64,000 nt of DNA from Polytrichum commune (Eukaryota; Streptophyta; Polytrichopsida; Polytrichales; Polytrichaceae): positions 1,922,001-1,986,000 of the forward strand of contig OX485804.1 in assembly GCA_950295325.1 (NCBI GenBank). Direction: 5' to 3'. Shown piece by piece: positions 36,614 through 48,429 of this stretch (position 1 is the first letter of the stretch; each line of letters opens with the position of its first letter). The notes below the pieces were generated by a model. It was given only the letters and a program-made list of their open reading frames with translations. It was not told the DNA's origin and did not search any database. The translations under genes and the position numbers were made by a program.

Positions 36614-39094
36614 ATGATCACCTCTTCTTATGTGGGTCATCCTAAGGGTTACAAGCACCACTCTTATATTTATCCTTCACATATCTTCTCCTTCGCCAAT
36701 AGTTGTGGTATCCTAGTCAATAAACCCACTATCCAAATAAATACCTCAGTAGCCAACGTATATGACCAAAATGGAAACCACATCACCACCATTAATATAG
36801 ATAGACTACAATGGCTTTGGAGCCAATTCACACATAATAAACAACAACACTTAACTAACTTCCTTCACCCACCACCACAAGATTTTGAAACCGAAGTACT
36901 ATGGCTCCTCCAAAGATATGTCACTATACTTCCCAAGAAAAAGCCAAAGATAATTCAACCACAAAACCTACATCAAACACTCCACCCCGAAATCATCAAA
37001 ACACTAATCACAACATTCCAAATCACACACACTTACTACTCATCCCCCCTCACCTGCCCCATTCAAATAACACAATACCACTCCCCACATAACCGAGACA
37101 TAATATTCGGCTCACTAGGACACGCAAAATCCTTCAAATGGACAGGAATAAGACTAGCTTTCCCCACGGACTACAACACAACGTTAGAAGCCATCCACTG
37201 GGCCATAATGGCCGCCAAGGAAGACCCCAAAACAGTTACCATCCTAATCACCAACCATAAAGACTGGACAACACAAAACCTCCCAATCGCCACAAAACCC
37301 GACGTACACGTCATGGCAACCATACCACCACACACCATAAAATATAAACCTACACCCGAATGGCCAACATACTACCAATACAACGAACCGGCACTCACAT
37401 CAATCATTTGTGTACACAACCAAGTAACATTAAGTCCAAACGTCCAAACCCCGCACACATTAAAATAAATTTTGCAACAAATAACTAACACACATATAGA
37501 CACCCACCCCATTAAGCCCAATCTCACACACTATAAAGTTAAACTCTCCAATATATGGAAAAACACCCCCAAAGTAAATATACTACACATTGATAATCAC
37601 ACTACCATACCAATACCAAATACTTACACATACACCCACCCCCCCAAATTCCCCCCACAACAATGCGTATACACAGATGGCTCCTTCATCCCCCCAACAA
37701 AAAACTCTGAGGGACAAATTGTGGGCAATACTGCAGGATCGGGAGTATATAGCCCCAATAATAACATCCGAATAGCAAAACGATTACCAGGCTATCAAAA
37801 TATACTTAGAGCCGAACTATATGCCATACTCCTCGCTATCAAAAACATAAAAATCACACAAACATAAACACACATATTTACCGACAGCCTCAACAACATA
37901 TACCTCATAAATAACCACATACAACACCCAACATCACAACACCACCACCCTGACAAACTACTTATAGCCGCCATAGTAAGGAAGATTTACTGGACCCCCT
38001 ACAAAATCTACATACATAAAGTCCGAGCGCACACGGGCATCACCGGAAATGAACTAGCCGATGACCTAGCAAATGAAGGGAACAACTTAGAAAAACCAGA
38101 ACAAACCCCACACATCCACATCGCCCGCCCCACCCCCTACTGGCTTGCCATCTGCCCCACAGGCACACACGACGGAGCCATCCGCAACTTACGCACATTC
38201 ATAACAAAAGCACACGAGAACTTAGAAACAGCCTTAGCCATAAATAAATTCCCCTACGTAGATAAATGGCTCTCAAACACCCAAATAAACCAAAAACTCT
38301 CTAATCACTTTTGGAATAATGATCAAATACCAGATACCCAAATCACCCAAACATTAAAATTTCAATACGCTCAATATATGGGCAACCATAGAAAAAGTAT
38401 TTTTTGGCCCCTCACACATCCAAACCCCAATTGCACACTTTGCCACAGAAATGAGAGAGACACGTGGCCGCACCTACTATCAATATGCGAACACCCATAC
38501 TTAAAAGGCCTCCGAATCGCAAGACATAACAAAGCAGTACATCTGATCACACAAACACTACAAGCTAACAAACACACACGGTTCCTCACAAGAGCCAATG
38601 CCGGACATCTCAACAACCGGCCACAAGAAACCACAGTACCAGAATGGTTATTAGCATGCACATGCCCACAAATGCCATGCCAATGTCAAGCTAAACTTAG
38701 ACCTGACATCTTATGCATGATCGGTGCCCCAAATCATATCACCCTACCCGTATTATTATCATCCAACCACATAGTACAATTTATCGAATTCACTTACTGC
38801 CACGATAGATTCCCTGAACAAGCCATTACACAGAAACACGCTAAATACGACCCACTAAATCACGCCATTCACAACAAGGGATGGAAAACCAACCCCGTTA
38901 TAACAATCATTGCAGGAGTACGAGGAGCCATACGCAAACACTCCATCCAAAAACTAACGGACTTAAAAATCCCTAAATCCAACATCAAAAAACTCATGAA
39001 AGACATACACCAAAACGCTATTAAATACCTCACGTACTTGGTACTTAATAAAAGAAAACTTGACAATAAACAACCACCCGTACCCCCACCTTAA
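36614..39094 (+). mobile_element. Dualen/RandI-like LINE: RNase H plus R2-type endonuclease, 3' part
   Basis: One frame of 827 codons, open except for TAA at 37466-37468 and 37865-37867, ends at TAA 39092. After an unassigned N-terminal part (about 284 residues, with NRDIIFGSLGHAKSFKWTG and HVMATIPPHTIKYKPTPEW), an RNase H domain has all catalytic positions: YTDGSF, LRAELYAI, FTDSLN and HKVRAHTGITGNELADDLA. Next come a CTLC-x13-H-x4-C zinc knuckle (DTWPHLLSICEH) and a second Cys cluster (CTCPQMPCQCQ). A restriction-like endonuclease pattern follows: RPDILC, FIEFTY, and K-x-x-KY then GVRGAI, the P-D...E...K arrangement of R2/NeSL C-termini. RNase H with such an endonuclease is known from Dualen/RandI elements. 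The reverse transcriptase is missing, consistent with 5' truncation. The coding strand is rich in A and C and very poor in G. Confidence 0.75.
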
Positions 39095-39160
39095 TCAAAA
39101 TGGATTTCTAGAGAACCACCAGAGCCCACCTCCTAACAGAGGCATAAAATCACATACTAC

Positions 39161-39250
39161 ATCACGGAATCCCGTGATTAGTATGAGGCCAACAGGCTCA
39201 TAGTCATGCTCGTGCGAAAATACGAGCGTTATTTTTTCTTTTCTTTTCTT
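39161..39250 (+). other. Three stem-loops and a T-rich tract at the LINE 3' end
   Basis: Three consecutive hairpins follow the LINE stop codon: ATCACGG/CCGTGAT (39161-39178), TATGAGGCC/GGCTCATA with one bulged base (39182-39202), and GCTCGT/ACGAGC (39208-39227). A T-rich run (39230-39250) comes next. They probably form the structured 3' UTR that LINE reverse transcriptases use for template recognition. Confidence 0.7.
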
Positions 39251-42200
39251 GTGGTTGCCTCCTCAAAAACAACCCAATTCTACTTCTAGCTAATTACTTA
39301 GTAAAGCATGACTCCTTGCCATAGGAGCCCGTACTGAAGTTTTGACAACATCATTTACAAAGTATTTGAGGAAAATAAAAAACATTTTGAGCTATCTTCA
39401 AGGTTATCCAAATGTTGATATTTGTATACTTGGCAATGAGCACACAAATTTCAAATTTTTGGGTCACAATTCGATGTGCAATTGAAAGAACTAAATGAAA
39501 ATTTGTGCCAACTTTAAAGTTACCAAGATGTTGATGTTAGCCACCTCATTTCAATTTTGTGGAGATTTGTCATTGTTGCTTTAAAAGCCTTGGGGATTGA
39601 CTCCAAGGCCTTTGTACCCAAAATGACTCACTTTAAACTTTTGGAGGGTTTTCAAAATCACTTTGAAAGCCTTAAGAATTGATGCGAAGACCATTTGTAA
39701 ACAATTTGAGGAAACCAAAGAAAATTGTAAAATAAACGTGTCCTTTTATACACAATGGATGAGTTCACCTAGATGCCTCCAAGCCAATGCTTGATTGTAT
39801 TCTTGTCCCCCCTTTTGAAAAAGGTTAAAAAGTATGTGGTGTCTACATAAAACTCGTTCATTGGGTTGGTGAAAGCAACGTAAAATGTTATATTTCTAAG
39901 TGTTTCAACTTCGGAAATAGACTCGAAGAGGTTAAATTTATCTAGTGGAGTCATGTTGGAATGAATCAACCCTCAACCTATAGAGTACGTGTTTTTATTA
40001 GAGCCCGTATATCTATGATGGATGAGTTTACGTGGCCAATAGGAAGTGGAGGATATATTTCACTCGAAGGAATCCATAGCAGAGATTCGGAGATCGAAGC
40101 ATGTGGATTTGTTCATGATTTTGCTTATGTATGTTTTTGGCAAGGTATGGTAAGATTTTCTTCAATGTTTTGTTAGCCAGAGGTCTTAGTATTTACTCTC
40201 CCTGAGCTCCTCGCTCCTTAGCATGGCCTCGATGGGGTGAATGTTCATAACAACTACAAAGGGGTAGGGTGAACCAAGGGAGGGGAGATGAGAATGTTCA
40301 TTTTCATTGTAGAGTCTGGAGGTTTCTATTTTAACCGAATTAACTTCTACACAAGAGTCAAAGACTCCAAATCAACCTATTCAGTGCAAGTTGGAATGAA
40401 TAAACAATCAACCTATATAAAGTCGATGTGTGCTATTACCCCCTCGGTAGGTGTTAGAAAAACCAAACCGACCTCGACGTTTGCGAGGTTTCTTAACTTG
40501 TACTCATTGCGGCTTTTGGTGATTAAATTCACTTCCACCTAATTCCAAAAAAAAATAATAATAATAATAAATAAAAGCGGGAGGAAAGCCGAGTGGATGG
40601 AGTTTGGATTGGATGGATAAAAATATAATGGACTCTTGGATGAACTTGTCAAACACAGCTGGGGCCCAATAAATGATGCTAACTTAATTCGGTCCGTCGG
40701 CATGTGGCTCAACCTTGTGCGAAACGCAAAGCATATAAAAAACAATTTGCAGGCGATGGCCTCCCTCGCCCTATCAATGGCTCTGGTCTTCATGGAGTCC
40801 TTGTCGGAGTGGTGCCATTCCCCAAAAGCAAGTTGGTACTCTCCACTTACATATGGATGGGCCAAAAAGGAAAAAAGAATGTACCATTATAGAGCCTCCG
40901 CCGTTCAATCATCCTTTCTTCCTATGTCTCTTATTTTGGGCCTCCTTCATATCTCAAGGGTTGCTTATACCATGCTCACACCAAGGTCAATTTCTGCTCC
41001 TCGGCAGTAGCAGCAACAAGAGTCCCTCTTGATAGGGAAAGTTCATTTTTTTGGAAATTTATTGCTATTAGTGTGGATTTTTTTGATTTTGTTTCGTCTT
41101 ACTCGTAGTAACCTCTCTAGATGGAATGAACTGCAATTTCACCCATTCCCTTCACTACATCCAAGGCATGAACTCCTATGAAGGCGGAAACTCTCACATT
41201 GTTGTGGTCCAGTGGGCGGTCGTAGTGTGGGCTTGGTGTTACACTACGAAGGTGGTTGTGATGGTCCACCACAATCAACCACCACCTGCGATTTTTTTCA
41301 TTCACGTTTGTCTCGTGCAAATCCTTTGGTTGTGATTGGTGGTGGGGTTGGTTTTCTAAGATGCAATCTATCATTGGTTCAAGTCTTGGGTTCACGACGA
41401 ATCAAAATGATATCATCCTTGTTCACTTTAGATTGTAGTGTTGAAATGCTGACCTCCTCAACTTCCCACACGGAACTTAGTCTTGAAGCTCTCTACTGAT
41501 GCCACATGAGAGTGAACGACCACCCCAAGGACGGTTAACCACGTAGAATAGGGAGGGTTGACGGGGTAAGAAGTGATTGTGATCATAAGTAACATTTGTT
41601 ATGCAATTTTCCTTGGAAATAAAACCAAAGAAAGCAAACCACTACACTAATTATTGTGTTTAGTGTCATACATTATCTTATGCCAATGTGGTAAGGTCTT
41701 TTCTAATGACACCTCTTACGAATTAGTTCACAACTGTCATCCCAACTAGTTTGTGTATTGTCATCCCAATTGACTTTTAGTTCATCCACTGCCACATTAT
41801 GGCGTATTTTGCACCCTATAGATTATTTACATATACATATTGTCATGGATGAGATCTAGATGAAAACATACTTAGTAAGGGATAGTAATTACAACATTGT
41901 AGCTCTACAAGATTCAATTTATTTTTAAAAAAAATCCGTGTTCTATGTCCTATTATAAATACGTAAATTCTTGGAAGTTGGCTACAGATTCATGGCATGC
42001 ATGTAAGGGTATTGGGTTGCAAATCAAACATGTCATGTAATACAAACGACTCCAAATGAAACAAGGACCCGCATTTGAGTATGTGGTTGATTTGGCCCCA
42101 TGTGTTTCAATTCGATGAATTTTGAGTTTATGGAATTTAATTCTAGGCTCAAGGAGTCACGTAACGAGTGTTTTTGAGCTGTAACTTAACTGGTTCCCAA

Positions 42201-42380
42201 TGGTTTCCCATTGAGTTTACATGTATATAGCATTAAAGCCTTGGCCTTTAAGGATTGTCTATTTTACATTCTCATTCTTAATCTGCAATGCAGCTTAACA
42301 AAATATGAGAACATTCATATATTGGATATGGAGAACTTTATGTTTGTGTTGTCATCACATTGGTTGGGACTTCTAAAAAA
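39251..42380. other. Repeat-derived intergenic DNA
   Basis: No gene is supported. 39870-40032 is a relative of the repeat at 34465-34635, and a third fragment (GGAATGAATAAACAATCAACC) lies near 40395. Opposite-strand frames overlap at 40539-41010 without recognisable motifs. A partial end of the ACTACACTAAAT family lies at 41643-41675. Confidence 0.45.
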
Positions 42381-42382
42381 GA

Positions 42383-43860
42383 TTGAAAATTGGAATCAAT
42401 AAAATGAAGTTGATTTTAAAGTCTAGGAATTTGAAAAGGCTAATGGAACTGAAAGTACGTCATAATGGTTTCCAACCGACTAATTTTTTTAGAGTGGCAG
42501 AGTGTGATAGCCTTCGCAAGATAGAGGTTGATGTCAACTTGGTGGTCCAATTGAAAGAACGACTTGAGGTTCCCTAGGACTACATTCTCAAATAATGATG
42601 GAAACTTATTTCTAATGGGCTTATATAGGGGACATTCCAACACAAAATGTACCTCATTTTCAATTGCATTAAAGAAGCAAAAGTGGCATAGTCTAGTATC
42701 TCTAGAGATAGGGATAGCTAACCATGATCCGATTTCAATGGCTGATCTATGGTTCGTGGTACAGTAAGCGGCAATGGTCTTGCGTCATGGTGGTGTCAAT
42801 GGTTGCTCCAAGTACAATTCACATTCGTTTTTGAGAAAATCCTTGAGGTGGAGGTAATCTAGTTTCTTCCCTAAGAGATGGAAATAATTTTTCCAATGTT
42901 TAGGAATAAATGCCTCCTTGATACCATCATAAGTTATTTTAGATGTGATTGGGTTGCCATGAGTGTCCTATTCAGATAGACCCCATGATGTTTTCGACAT
43001 GATTGTCGATTTGTGTCAGGTGTTAAATCCATGTTCGGCCAAGTGTCATGAAAATGAGGTTACTTTATTGACTAACCAAGAGGGGACATGTGGACGAGCC
43101 GTTGTTGAAAGCCTATGGTGAGCTTGGGAGCATGTAATTCTATGGGAAGTTCTTCAAATCCGGCCAACAAAATATGATAGGTTGTCAAAGAGACATTATA
43201 CGCATCTTTGTGCCCTTCTCAAAAACCTTCCAATGAGAGTTTTCCATGTCACCTCCCCAAATTTTAGTGTCATACGTGAAAGTAAGCACCAAAGCCTTGA
43301 ATAGATGGGATTTGAGTGCCCAACATGTGACCCCAGTTGTTGCTTCCTAAATTGAAGTGCCCATCAAGGCTTTCATACCTACAATTTTTCATCTTTTACT
43401 AGATGGTATAGAATATCCATTTGAATAAAAATCAATTTCAAGGTATTGTATTCATGAGTTATTTCAATTGGATCTATAGAAAAAAAACTTTTGGTTTAAT
43501 TCCCTTTTGTTGCAGATAAATATCATGATTTTAGTCTTAGATAAATAAATTTCAAGGCTAGAAGAAACAAAAAACCTTATTTAGCTTGTTAAAATTGTCT
43601 TTGTAGGCATCTTCCAAATTTAGATAGTGCAACAACATTGATATTGTAAAGAATAATGAAAACTATTGTGTTAAATAAACAAAAAAAAATCCTTGTCGAT
43701 CTTGTTCATATATTTTTCAAGTTGTCAATGTACAAGCCAACTAGTGTGGGAGAGAGGGGACATCCTTGTTTAACACCAATGTTGAACATTACTTCACCAT
43801 AGGCCTTGAAGTTAAAGACTTCTTGACCTAATTTAAACCAATATTCCATCATGCTTCAAG
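42383..43860 (-). mobile_element. Decayed LINE reverse transcriptase (L1/jockey-like)
   Basis: Read downward from 43860, the C-terminal half of a LINE reverse transcriptase is recognisable. The order is YWFKLGQEVFNF, then IGVKQGCPLSPTLVGLYID (the conserved motif before the active site), LYNINVVALSK where the catalytic YADD should stand, a LEIYLSKTKIMIFICNKRE block (usual LE-x-N-x-xKTK-x-MIF), LVLTFTYDTKIWGG, and near the end ECPLYKPIRNKFPSLFENV with LCHSKK. Many stops and frameshifts separate these pieces, and both catalytic Asp residues are lost, so the copy is dead. The N-terminal endonuclease part is absent. Confidence 0.75.
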
Positions 43861-44073
43861 CTTCTCAAATTGCTTTTAAGGATTAAAAATTGCTATTTCA
43901 TTAGAAATGCATATTGTCATGACAACTTCTGTGCTACTACCAGTAAAGAAAAAAAAGTGATAAATATAACCCATTAATCCAAACACTCACATCCGTGGGG
44001 TGGACGGTCAACCCTCTCACAACAATCACAATTGTCATAAGAGGAGCCGTACACAAAACAATCAGTACAAGCA

Positions 44074-44299
44074 CTACACTGATTAATGATATGTATTGTC
44101 ACTTACTATTTGGAATTACGTATTTCTATAACATTTATTGTTAAGGTAAAGTTCTCCCAAGCAAAAGATGGTAATGGTCTATAGTGTCAAAACAACCAAT
44201 TGGATCTTTGTTGGTTAATAAAATGAGATATTTAGTAAACATTAATAGCACAATGTAATTCCAAATAGTAAGTGACACTAAATACCATAAACGGTGTAG
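44074..44299. mobile_element. TIR element of the ACTACACTAAAT family, 226 bp
   Basis: Left arm CTACACTGATTAATGAT continues TGTCACTTACTATTTGGAAT; the right arm is its inverse (ATTCCAAATAGTAAGTGACA then CGGTGTAG), giving about 50-bp arms. The interior matches the copy at 33899-34111. It has no coding capacity and no convincing target duplication. Confidence 0.85.
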
Positions 44300-45077
44300 C
44301 ACATCTCACAATACCACCATTGTATGTGTGTGTGTGGGGGGGGGGCTCATGAAAAGAATACTTGATTAATACATATGATACCACACATACATAATTCTAA
44401 ACAAAAAAAGACTAAAAACAAACAAGCCCCCATAGACCCACCTTAAGAGGATCCCCCCCCTTTCCCAACCCCCAGAAGGATGGAAGTAACCCTACCCTAA
44501 AACTTGATAAAACATGATTAAGGTATGGACCAAATGGGCTCCCATTCACGTTGGTGTACAAAAACACGAACGTTCCTTTTCCTTTATTTTTTAAATTTTA
44601 GAAATGCACATGAATGGCCTTGCAGTTACATACTCACAGAATTGCCCCTCTAAACACATCACCCTCAAAATTCCAAAATATTGTAGAGGGCACTCTATGC
44701 CATTTGTACTAGTGCCATAATGTAACTTCCATGTGGGATTTAAGAGGGACATGTGCCAAAACTTGAGGATATTTATTTATTTCATTCTGGTCAAAATAGG
44801 AGTCCTCTGTAGTATGCAACTGTTGTCAAGTGCCAATTCGGTTGTTTCAAGTTGTGAGGGTAAAATTCACATGAATTTACATTAACAAGTGAATAAAATT
44901 TCTTTCAAATAAGGTGGGCAACCTTGTTGTGAATGCTTCCAACTCCACAAACAATTTTGCCCATTGGATTGAATGTAGAATTATCTAGTCTGATAAGCAG
45001 TTGCAAGTCACACACATTAACATATCAAGGTGTCAAACTCAAAGTTGAGATGGAAAAGTTGTAGGAAGTAAAAGCAA

Positions 45078-45131
<54 letters not shown>

Positions 45132-45361
45132 CCCTCCCAGTTATATTACTTGTGGAACCTAGAATGTTGTGTATACTTTGGGTACTTAGTCCAATAGCAT
45201 TGTGACAAATCATGCCTTTTTAATATCCACTCTTAACCACAAACCTTGTCATATACCACTCACATAATGTAGGCGTCCAACTAAGAAGAGTGACTAGAAT
45301 AGAACCCACATACCTCACATACACGAGTATCACCTTTTGGTGGGGATTAACATTTGGAGTT

Positions 45362-45393
<32 letters not shown>

Positions 45394-45590
45394 ATAAATT
45401 GAGAATTTCAATTTTTACTAGTAAGTTAAAATTACACTAAATTGTCATATTAGTGTGGGCCACATTAGATTTCTTCATGGAGTAGATTGATGTGGGTGAC
45501 TATCTTATTTTATTCTATTTTTTACCTAGAATTAAGGTGTTGGACAGAACTCTCAAGAAGACTTACAACATCAACACACGTTGTCACCAA
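44300..45590. other. Intergenic, microsatellites
   Basis: No gene. A G-run at 44336-44346, (CT)24 at 45081-45128 and (TATC)n at 45364-45396. Confidence 0.6.
45081..45128. repeat. (CT)24 microsatellite
   Basis: Uninterrupted CT dinucleotides over 48 bases. Confidence 0.97.
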
Positions 45591-45592
45591 GC

Positions 45593-45988
45593 ACAACACT
45601 AAATATTGTATTTAGTGTCACCAATTCTATTTGTCTTGCTCAATACTAATAGTAAAGCCCATGTATTGTCACCAACATTAAATATAAACCTAACAATATT
45701 TGTCATTCTCCTTTTTTTTTTGAGGGCATTACATTTTCATAGTTGCAATTCATGTCAGTTACTAAGTGATTTTTTAATCCAAGTTTCAATCATCCATGAC
45801 AATAATTCACTAGGAAAGTGTTAGGATGTAGAATATACCCAACTTTGTTTCAATAATTGACATGGATCTCATCCAAATTTCAATCACCCATGACAATACT
45901 TGTAAACTTATTCAAAAGAAGAGTCATTAGAAAAGTTACCATAATGACACTAAATACCACGTCACACCAAATACAATATTTGGTGTAG
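45593..45988. mobile_element. TIR element, ACTACACTAAAT family, second subgroup, about 396 bp
   Basis: Starts ACAACACTAAATATTGTATT and ends in the inverse AATACAATATTTGGTGTAG. Internal words (CACCAATTCTATTTG, CTTGCTCAATACTAA, TTTTTAATCCAAGTTTCAAT, ATCATCCATGACAATA-type) recur in the copies at 47389 and 60822. Confidence 0.8.
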
Positions 45989-47388
45989 TTCGCAAAGGGG
46001 TGTTAATCTAGTAGTGTAGGTTTAGAGGAGAGGTGTACCAGTACATGTTGCACACATTCACTCTATATGAGCACTTTAACTTGTGGCGCACATGATCAAA
46101 ACTATTATCTCACAATAACAAAGTTGCAGTTGAAGCCAAGATTATATTTGGTCAAAGATTATGAGATTTTGATAGTCACCCTTCTAAAGGAGTTGAAATT
46201 CTCCCTCACTGAGTTGTATATTTAAAAACACATGAGAGTTTAGAGGGGAGAGAGCACCTCTAAATTGGTGATAATGAGATACATGTGGGTGCCCACGTTC
46301 TTAAATTCACCTATAAATTGGCAGCATGAATTTAGAGGCATCCATAGTGGGAACATGTGAACTTTCTCTTAGTGGAATACCCATGGTCTTGGGTCCACAT
46401 TATTTCCACCCTTAGTAGACAAGTAGAGCGGCCCTTTTTGATATTCTCCGCATTAACTTCCCACACTAATAGGACAATTCAATGTAGCTATTATGTTATC
46501 TAGGTAATACTTGTTATTCTTCAATTATAAAGTTATACCAATGTGTAACTCTAAATAGTAACCCACATCAATATGTGATGTCTGTGGTAAGTGGGCTTAA
46601 CTCAATTACCCATCTTGAATGAACATGTGTATATTGAGTGGTGTGTGATTAGATTTGGATTTAAGAACGGAGACAAAAAAAAAAAAACATGTTCAAAAGA
46701 AATTGGACAAGTTTTGTACTTAATATATGTTAACTATTATAGGCTCACTACTCAACATAATGGGGGGGGGGGGGGGGGAGGACTAGTATACAACTATTTA
46801 TTAACTTAGAGAATCTTCACTTTGACAATGATAGGATGTTCAAATGAGCTCTAAAAATAATAAGGAAAGTGACTATGGGCACGATTTGGATTTGTTATTC
46901 ATCTCTCACTAATTGTGTGTTTCATATTCTACGAGAAGTGGATGCAAAGTGAGAAATGAGAAATGTCTCTTTAAGGCCCACTTACGTCATTTAAGGTAAG
47001 TACATCCACTTATGTATGTCAAAGATCCCAAATTGAATAAAATCCATGTAAGTCATGTTAGGTAAGAGAAACCACTTGAGCCCATTTACTAAGATCCACA
47101 TTGAACATGTGATATTGGTGGGCAAGATTAAACACTCACTCACTTTGATTTGGGCCCCCACCACTATTACCAAAGTAAAGGGAGTCTATCAAAATCATGA
47201 ACCCCATAAATTTGTGGGTAATTCATCTCAAGTGAATCCTTCTAGACTAATTTAGAACCTCTCATACTAATTGGAACATCAAACCGCTTGAAAAAAGGAA
47301 CACAAGGTATAGTATAATTTCCACTTTGGGTAACAACAATGGGGCCCAACTCAAAGAGGTGGGTGTCTAACCCTTGCCATATTGGTGT
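45989..47388. other. No gene; TIR fragment and poly-G run
   Basis: An end fragment of the 226-bp TIR subgroup lies at about 46505-46580. A pure G run of 17 bases is at 46762-46778. Confidence 0.5.
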
Positions 47389-47762
47389 GCACTAAATATT
47401 GTATTTAGGTTCACCAATTCTATTTGACTTGCTCAATACTAATTGTAAACTGCTCGGGTAGTGTCACCAACACTAAATGCAAGCCTAACATTATTTGTCA
47501 TTCCTTGTAGAAATAATTAGACATAATACATTTATAAATTTGTAATTACTGTCACTTACTAAGTGACTTTTCATCCAAATTTCAGTCATCCATGACAATA
47601 GTTCATTATAGAATTGTTAGGATGCATAATATACCAAACTTTGTTTCAATGATTGGCATGAATTTCATCCAAATTTAAATCATCCATTGATAAGAAGGGT
47701 CATCATAAAAGTTACCACAATGATGTAAATTATCAAACGACTCGCTAAATACAATTTTATTT
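47389..47762. mobile_element. TIR element, ACTACACTAAAT family, degenerate copy
   Basis: Left end CACTAAATATTGTATTTAGG; interior CACCAATTCTATTTGACTTG and GTGTCACCAACACTAAATG. The right end is decayed (GCTAAATACAATTTTATTTG). Same subgroup as 45593-45988. Confidence 0.7.
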
Positions 47763-47992
47763 GGGAATTGTTAAATTAACTGTGTAGTTTATTAAGCCAA
47801 CCACAAAGTGACATGAAATGTCCCTTTTGATTCTTCATTGCACACATGAAGAGGAGCAAGGTGTCAATTTTGTATTTAGCTTAGAATTGATAAACTTGAC
47901 CAACTTGAATGACAAGTCATAGCCTAGTCGGCACCTTACATATTGATTGTGATTGTTTTAACAAATGTGTGGTTGATTTAGAAATCCCCTAT
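47761..47992 (+). repeat. Dispersed repeat, copy 2 of 2
   Basis: Direct-orientation relative of 30938-31175; see that entry for shared blocks. Confidence 0.65.
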
Positions 47993-48090
47993 TATTGAGT
48001 GTAGTGTAGTGAAATAAAGTGAAATTGATTTCAAAGTTTGGAAGACCAAAAAGGCTAATGGGATTGAAAGTACAACATGATGATTTTGAA

Positions 48091-48416
48091 CTACACTAAT
48101 AGGATATTTAGTGCTTCATACACTAAATACGAACGCATACACTAAATATCAATAACACCATGAAAGTAAGTAGCGTTAAATGTAAACTTAAACACTAAAT
48201 ATCAACTATGGCAATATGTGAAAGTTACAAGTTTGATTTTAGTCTTAGTAAGGATTATAAAAACATAAAATAACAATGATAGAAGGAAGATTCCAACATA
48301 TCTTTTGGCATGTTTTCTAACATTGATTGTCAAGAATTGAAAATTAGTGTTGAACAAGGTAAGTTAGTAACAACATTAAATATAATCAAACACTAAATAT
48401 AATGTATTTAGTGTAG
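48091..48416. mobile_element. TIR element, ACTACACTAAAT family, abutting the RING gene leader
   Basis: Left end CTACACTAATAGGATATTTA; right end AATATAATGTATTTAGTGTAG. Internal CACTAAATA words repeat many times. It ends only about 50 bases before the CT- and CG-rich leader of the RING-H2 gene, so it lies in that gene's proximal promoter. Confidence 0.75.
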
Positions 48417-48429
48417 TTAAAGAGTGACG

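Noticed and set aside
40636-41010. Possible RNase H or LINE fragment (GDGLPRPINGSGLHGVL)
   Set aside because: Only a loose resemblance to a DG-x-xxxNPG box; the other catalytic boxes are missing.
45364-45396. TATC/CT/TATG runs as regulatory elements
   Set aside because: They are ordinary microsatellites without an adjacent gene start.
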